Origin: Dehalococcoidia bacterium
GTDB taxonomy: Bacteria > Chloroflexota > Dehalococcoidia > Lucifugimonadales > Lucifugimonadaceae
Length of the DNA: 5,579 nucleotides
Reading direction: 5' to 3'
Assembly (NCBI GenBank): GCA_028278465.1
Contig: JANQEF010000122.1
Span: 1-5,579, forward strand
Shown here one piece after another: positions 1 to 3,106 of this stretch (position 1 is its first letter; every line of letters begins with the position of its first letter). Made by a program: the position numbers and the translations under genes. The notes under the pieces are model-generated. The model had not been told where the DNA came from. It saw nothing but the letters and a program-made list of their open reading frames with translations, and made no database searches.

Positions 1-727
1 CTATCACGGCGGCGACGATCAGCCACGTTATCCGGTCGCGAGACGACAGGAAGCGGAGGACCGGCCGCAGAGGTCCGTTATTGCCGTTGGAAGCAGTCCC
101 ACGGTCTTCAGCAGCAGGCTCGGGGCCATCGGGATCCGAGGTTGTCAGCAGGCCCGGGAACGGCAGGGTTTCGACGCCCTCGATCCCGGCGTTGGCTTTC
201 TGCAGCGTCTTCAGCGCCAGGTCCTGCTCTCCCATGCTGACGTAGATCTCGGCCAGCAGGTGCCAGAGCCGCACGGCGTTGATGCGAGGAAGTGTCACCT
301 CTCCGTCGTGGTGGAGCCGGTCCGCAACCTGCTGCCAGCGCAGTGCGTTGATCAGCGATCTAGATGCGGCATCGTGCATGCCCTGCTCGTAGCGCTCTTC
401 GCCAACACGGGCCAGCGCCCGCACGATCGACGAGGTGTCGAGGAACGCCTTGGTGTCCTTGTTGAGAGCGGATTCGGTGCCGGAGAGCCGGGCGATCTGG
501 CGGAGGTCCTTCTCGGTGATCCTCCTGATCTCGGCGATCTCCTCCCGGTCGTAAGAGGTGATCTCTGACTGCACCGGCCTCTTGTCAAGCAACGCCCAGC
601 CGGCTTCGCGGTCCGCTGTGGTGGGTGGTTCAGAGGCCGCGGCAGGTGATTCTGCGTTCGAATCCGCGCCGTTACGGTCCCTCGAAACAGGGTTGCTGCG
701 AACGGGTGCTTCAGAATGAACGTTCAT
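1..727 (-). CDS. TPR-like membrane protein, N-terminal part (runs off left edge)
   Basis: An open frame of 242 codons reads from ATG at 727-725 to the window edge with no stop; the gene's 3' end is outside. An in-frame TAG at 766-764 lies upstream, and no ATG, GTG or TTG lies between it and this ATG, so the start is well placed. No clear Shine-Dalgarno sequence precedes it. Residues 1-45 are Ser/Pro/Asn/Ala-rich and probably disordered. Residues about 55-100 are charged and helical. Residues about 104-137 (ARVGEERYEQGMHDAASRSL) and 152-183 (LWHLLAEIYVSMGEQDLALK) fit the tetratricopeptide helix pattern (W/L-LA-Y-G-A spacing), which usually mediates protein contacts. Residues 183-227 form a Pro/Gly/Asn linker. 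From residue 233 a hydrophobic run (ITWLIVAAVI) begins, probably a membrane segment, which would place the TPR part in the cytoplasm. I do not recognise the family. It diverges from glmS. The coding call is strong; the function is unknown. Confidence 0.82.
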   Translation of the reverse strand, partial: MNVHSEAPVRSNPVSRDRNGADSNAESPAAASEPPTTADREAGWALLDKRPVQSEITSYDREEIAEIRRITEKDLRQIARLSGTESALNKDTKAFLDTSSIVRALARVGEERYEQGMHDAASRSLINALRWQQVADRLHHDGEVTLPRINAVRLWHLLAEIYVSMGEQDLALKTLQKANAGIEGVETLPFPGLLTTSDPDGPEPAAEDRGTASNGNNGPLRPVLRFLSSRDRITWLIVAAVI

Positions 728-728
728 T
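715..728. promoter_or_regulatory. 14-bp perfect palindrome over the minus-strand start codon
   Basis: AATGAACGTTCATT is identical to its own reverse complement; pairing stops at 714/729. It covers the ATG of the minus-strand gene (727-725). Perfect palindromes of this size with a GAAC/GTTC core resemble operators of dimeric regulators such as TetR-family proteins. At this position a bound protein would block initiation of the minus-strand gene. The regulator is not in the window, and the palindrome could be chance, since the first codons ATG AAC GTT CAT create most of it. Confidence 0.35.
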
Positions 729-757
729 GTCAGTTTGTCGCTCGCGACGCGCGCGGA

Positions 758-781
758 GTAAACCTAGACCGCTACGTTTAC
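758..781. repeat. Inverted repeat GTAAAC-N12-GTTTAC
   Basis: The arms GTAAAC (758-763) and GTTTAC (776-781) are perfect reverse complements separated by 12 bp. They lie 31 to 54 bp upstream of the minus-strand start codon, where a promoter or operator would be expected. The arms are only 6 bp, so chance cannot be excluded. Confidence 0.3.
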
Positions 782-834
782 CAGTTTCAACCTGCGACCG
801 GGTAGACACAGGGGTTATTTGGCAGGGGACGAAT

Positions 835-887
835 GGTTCAAATCCCTGATGCGCTTATAGAGCCTTGCCCGAGCTATCAACTGAGCT
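835..887. other. tRNA-like fragments in opposite orientations (not a functional tRNA)
   Basis: GGTTCAAATCC at 835-845 matches the T-arm/box B consensus on the plus strand. Read on the minus strand, 887-873 gives TAGCTCAGTTGATAG, which matches the D-arm/box A consensus. A working tRNA needs both on the same strand. The D-stem partner here is GCTC instead of GAGC, the T-stem has only two pairs, and I found no acceptor stem. It is best read as chance similarity or the decayed remains of rearranged tRNA sequence. Confidence 0.25.
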
Positions 888-923
888 AAACGGCGCGCAC
901 CCTGTTTCGGTCTGACCGCTATC

Positions 924-952
924 TTGAACTATTGAACTCTATTTTCTTAGAT
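924..952 (+). promoter_or_regulatory. Possible glmS promoter
   Basis: TTGAAC at 924-929 (4 of 6 to the TTGACA -35 consensus) lies 17 bp before TTAGAT at 947-952, a poor -10 match (3 of 6). A second TTGAAC at 932-937 forms a direct repeat (TTGAACT, 8-bp period). This is the most AT-rich part of the leader and is close to the start codon. If it is used, the 5' leader is only about 15 nt; if transcription starts further upstream, the leader is longer. Confidence 0.25.
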
Positions 953-956
953 TGCA

Positions 957-971
957 CAGGGGACTCGACCA
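957..971 (+). promoter_or_regulatory. glmS ribosome binding site and spacer
   Basis: AGGGGA at 958-963 is a purine-rich Shine-Dalgarno-like sequence 8 nt before the TTG start at 972. It supports the non-ATG start. The same 8-mer CAGGGGAC occurs at 823-830, further up the leader. Confidence 0.6.
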
Positions 972-2825
972 TTGTGTGGGATTTTCGGATACACGGGTAA
1001 CAAGCTTGCCGCACCGTTGCTGGTTGGTGGGCTGGAGTTGCTCGAATACCGTGGCTACGACAGCGCCGGGATAGCGGTCATCAACGGCACCGGCAAGATC
1101 TCGCTGACTCGCAAGGCAGGCGGCACCGACAGCGTCGCCCGCCTCTCCGCCGCAGTTCACGAACTCTCACCCGGCGGCTCGCTCGGGATAGCGCACACCC
1201 GCTGGGCCACGCACGGCGAGGTCGCAGAGCGCAACGCCCACCCGCACGTCGGCCGTAGCGGCAACGTCGCTGTCGTCCACAACGGCATCGTCGAGAACTA
1301 CATCGATCTCAAGTCCGAGCTGATCGATTCAGGCTTCACGTTTTCGTCCGAGACCGATTCCGAGGTGATTGCACACCTGGTTTCGCGGGAGACCGAGAAC
1401 GGCTCATGTCTTTCCGAAGCGGTCCGCAGCGCCATGAGGCGCGTCGAGGGCGCGGCGGCGATAGTCGCAACATCTGTGTCTGAGCCCGAGAAGCTGGTCG
1501 CAGCACGGCTCGGCAACGCGGGTGGCATCGTGATCGGGTCGGCGAACGGCTCGCACATGCTGGCTTCGGACATCGTCGCGCTGCTGCCTCACACCAACCG
1601 TGTCTGCTACCTCGAGAGCGGACAGGTCGCCACGATCACGCCGAAGAGCTGTGATGTGACCGACCTCGACGGTGAACCTCAGCAGATCGATTTCGTTACC
1701 AGCTCCAGGTCGGCTGACCAGGCCGCGCGGGGCCAGTTCCCGCACTTCATGGCGAAGGAGATCGCTGAGCAGCCGGACAGCATCACGGCGGCGATGCGCC
1801 AGCGCGTGGACCTGGCACAGAACACGATAGACGTTCCAGAGTTCGATCTCACGCCTGAACAGGCTTCGGCGATCGACCGCGCTGTATTCATCGGCATGGG
1901 CACATCCCTGCACACGGGCATGCACGGCGCGTCGACGCTGGAGCGGCTGGCGCAGGTCCCGTCATACGCCGAGAACGCGTCCGAGTTCCGCTACAGGCAT
2001 CCGGTTGTCAACGAGAACACACTCGTAGTCTCTGTCACGCAGTCCGGCGAGACCGCAGACACACTCGCTGCGATGGAGCTCGCAAGAGACTCCGGCAGCA
2101 AGCTGGTGACGGCTGTCGAGGCTGAGGGCACGCAGGCGACACGGCTCGCAGATATCACGCTTCCTGTCCGCTGCGGGCAGGAGATCGGCGTCGCGGCCAC
2201 GAAGACGATGGTCGCCACCATGATCACGCTGACACTGATGGGCGCTCGCCTTGCGGCTCTGCGCGGCGTCATGTCACGCGAGACCGAGTCCGAGATTGCG
2301 AAGGCGCTGGCATCGCTGCCGTCGCTTGCGGGCACCGTTCTCGAGCGCGATGAGCCGGTGAAGAAGATCGCGCAGGACCTGACCGCATACAGGCACCTTC
2401 TCTACCTGGGCCGCGGCACGCAGTTCCCGATTGCGATGGAAGGCGCTCTGAAGATGAAAGAGATCGCCTACATCCACGCCGAGGGCTACGCGGCCGGCGA
2501 GATGAAGCACGGCGTCAATGCTCTTATCAGCGCTGAGATGCCGACTGTGGCGCTGGCGCCGCGCGACGAGATGTTCGAGAAGATGGTCTCCAATGTGAAC
2601 GAGGTTAAGAGCCGCGGTGGCCATGTGATCGCAGTGACGACGGATGGCGACGATGTGATGGAGTCGATCGCCGACGATGTGCTCTACGTGCCGCAGACTC
2701 ATCCGCTGCTGCAGCCGATCCTGAACGTGATCCCGATGCAGATGCTCGCCTATCACACGGCGGTGGCTCTCGGCATGGATCCGGACAAGCCTCGGAACCT
2801 CGCAAAGACCGTGACCGTCGAGTGA
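972..2825 (+). CDS. glmS: Glutamine--fructose-6-phosphate aminotransferase (isomerizing)
   Basis: GlmS converts fructose-6-phosphate and glutamine into glucosamine-6-phosphate and glutamate in the cytoplasm, the first committed step to UDP-GlcNAc, peptidoglycan and surface glycans. At 617 residues it is slightly longer than E. coli GlmS (609). The N-terminal class II glutaminase domain (about 1-245) starts MCGIFGYTG, with Cys2 as nucleophile after Met removal, then YRGYDSAGI (26-34), HTRWATHG (75-82, Arg77/Trp78), HNG (103-105, Asn104/Gly105) and SETDSEV (126-132, Asp129). The C-terminal half has two SIS sugar-isomerase domains: MGTS (309-312), ASEFRYR (336-342) and TQSGETADT (356-364) in the first; LGRGTQFPIAMEGALKMKEI (479-498), with Glu490, and GEMKHG (509-514, His513) in the second. 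The C-tail DKPRNLAKTVTVE carries Lys612, equivalent to E. coli Lys603. The start is TTG: an in-frame TAG at 948-950 excludes any upstream ATG, GTG or TTG, and Cys must follow Met. E. coli has Cys where Met309 stands. It is not co-directional with the upstream gene. Confidence 0.98.
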   Translation: MCGIFGYTGNKLAAPLLVGGLELLEYRGYDSAGIAVINGTGKISLTRKAGGTDSVARLSAAVHELSPGGSLGIAHTRWATHGEVAERNAHPHVGRSGNVAVVHNGIVENYIDLKSELIDSGFTFSSETDSEVIAHLVSRETENGSCLSEAVRSAMRRVEGAAAIVATSVSEPEKLVAARLGNAGGIVIGSANGSHMLASDIVALLPHTNRVCYLESGQVATITPKSCDVTDLDGEPQQIDFVTSSRSADQAARGQFPHFMAKEIAEQPDSITAAMRQRVDLAQNTIDVPEFDLTPEQASAIDRAVFIGMGTSLHTGMHGASTLERLAQVPSYAENASEFRYRHPVVNENTLVVSVTQSGETADTLAAMELARDSGSKLVTAVEAEGTQATRLADITLPVRCGQEIGVAATKTMVATMITLTLMGARLAALRGVMSRETESEIAKALASLPSLAGTVLERDEPVKKIAQDLTAYRHLLYLGRGTQFPIAMEGALKMKEIAYIHAEGYAAGEMKHGVNALISAEMPTVALAPRDEMFEKMVSNVNEVKSRGGHVIAVTTDGDDVMESIADDVLYVPQTHPLLQPILNVIPMQMLAYHTAVALGMDPDKPRNLAKTVTVE

Positions 2826-2842
2826 TCGCCGCAACCGGTCAC
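2811..2842 (+). terminator. Inverted repeat across the glmS stop codon (weak terminator candidate)
   Basis: GTGACCG (2811-2817) and CGGTCAC (2836-2842) are perfect reverse complements with an 18-nt loop containing the TGA stop. No T-run follows, so this is not a classical intrinsic terminator. It may be an mRNA 3' structure or chance. Confidence 0.2.
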
Positions 2843-2984
2843 ACAGCCTGACGTTCGATCGCCAACCAGGGCGTTCCCGCGTCACGAGCCCGTACGGCCG
2901 ATGTGGGCTTCCTCAGCAAGGCGCCGATCACCTTGTGGCCGGTCGCGAGAAGCGATTTGTGAGCCAATCGTCCGATTATTTGTT

Positions 2985-3016
2985 AACGCCGATGTCACCG
3001 TGTTGATTCTTTTTTC
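2985..3016 (+). terminator. Weak hairpin followed by a T-run
   Basis: AACGC (2985-2989) can pair with GTGTT (3000-3004), with one G-U pair and a 10-nt loop, followed by GATTCTTTTTTC. It could end the glmS transcript about 190 nt after its stop. The stem is short and AT-rich, so the call is weak; the T-run may simply belong to an AT-rich promoter. Confidence 0.2.
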
Positions 3017-3089
3017 ATCGATCCAGTACCGCATGCTCGATAGACTTTCATACCTGAATCCGTGGTTCACCTCGTCCTTTGGCAGGACT

Positions 3090-3106
3090 GGGGAGGACAG
3101 TCCGCG
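3090..3106 (+). promoter_or_regulatory. Strong ribosome binding site of the FG-GAP gene
   Basis: GGGGAGGACAG at 3090-3100 contains a perfect GGAGG core (3092-3096), 10 nt before the ATG at 3107. It decides the start against an in-frame GTG at 3062, which would add 15 residues; a TAG at 3041-3043 closes the frame upstream. Confidence 0.75.

Larger units (their letters stand above)
728..971. other. Divergent intergenic region between the TPR-like gene and glmS
   Basis: This stretch separates the two divergent start codons, so it should hold promoters for both genes. No long frame in it looks coding. It contains an inverted repeat at 758-781, tRNA-like pieces at 835-845 and 873-887, repeated CAGGG elements at 809-813, 823-827 and 957-961, and complementary CCCTG elements at 844-848 and 900-904. 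It also has a short AT-rich stretch at 921-953 just ahead of glmS. I found no match to the glmS ribozyme core. Confidence 0.7.
2826..3106. other. Intergenic region between glmS and the FG-GAP gene
   Basis: Small frames here look non-coding. The left part (2826-2950) resembles neighbouring GC-rich DNA with nothing recognised. The right part (2951-3060) is clearly more AT-rich, with GTTAAC at 2982-2987, TTGATT at 3003-3008 and a run of six T at 3010-3015, and is the likely promoter region of the downstream gene. No convincing paired -35/-10 hexamers were found. Confidence 0.6.

Noticed and set aside
260..568. A plus-strand frame of 102 codons
   Set aside because: It overlaps the minus-strand TPR-like gene, whose translation has sensible helical repeats and a membrane segment; the plus frame shows no such structure.
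821..897. A complete tRNA gene
   Set aside because: The T-arm and D-arm signatures are on opposite strands, the D-stem does not pair canonically, and no acceptor or anticodon stem was found on either strand.
665..897. 9-bp inverted repeat CGCGCCGTT (665-673) and AACGGCGCG (889-897), considered as tRNA acceptor arms or mobile-element ends
   Set aside because: One arm lies inside the minus-strand coding sequence, no transposase or flanking target duplication is visible, and a 9-bp GC-rich match over 230 bp can occur by chance.
728..971. glmS ribozyme/riboswitch
   Set aside because: I looked for the cleavage-site and core motifs of the glmS ribozyme (AGCGCC, GTTGACGAGG) and did not find them. 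A covariance-model search would settle it.
1404..1925. A 173-codon minus-strand frame inside glmS
   Set aside because: It is antisense to highly conserved glmS coding sequence and has an Arg/His-rich composition typical of shadow frames in GC-rich DNA. The same holds for the frames at 1991-2335 and 2274-2885.
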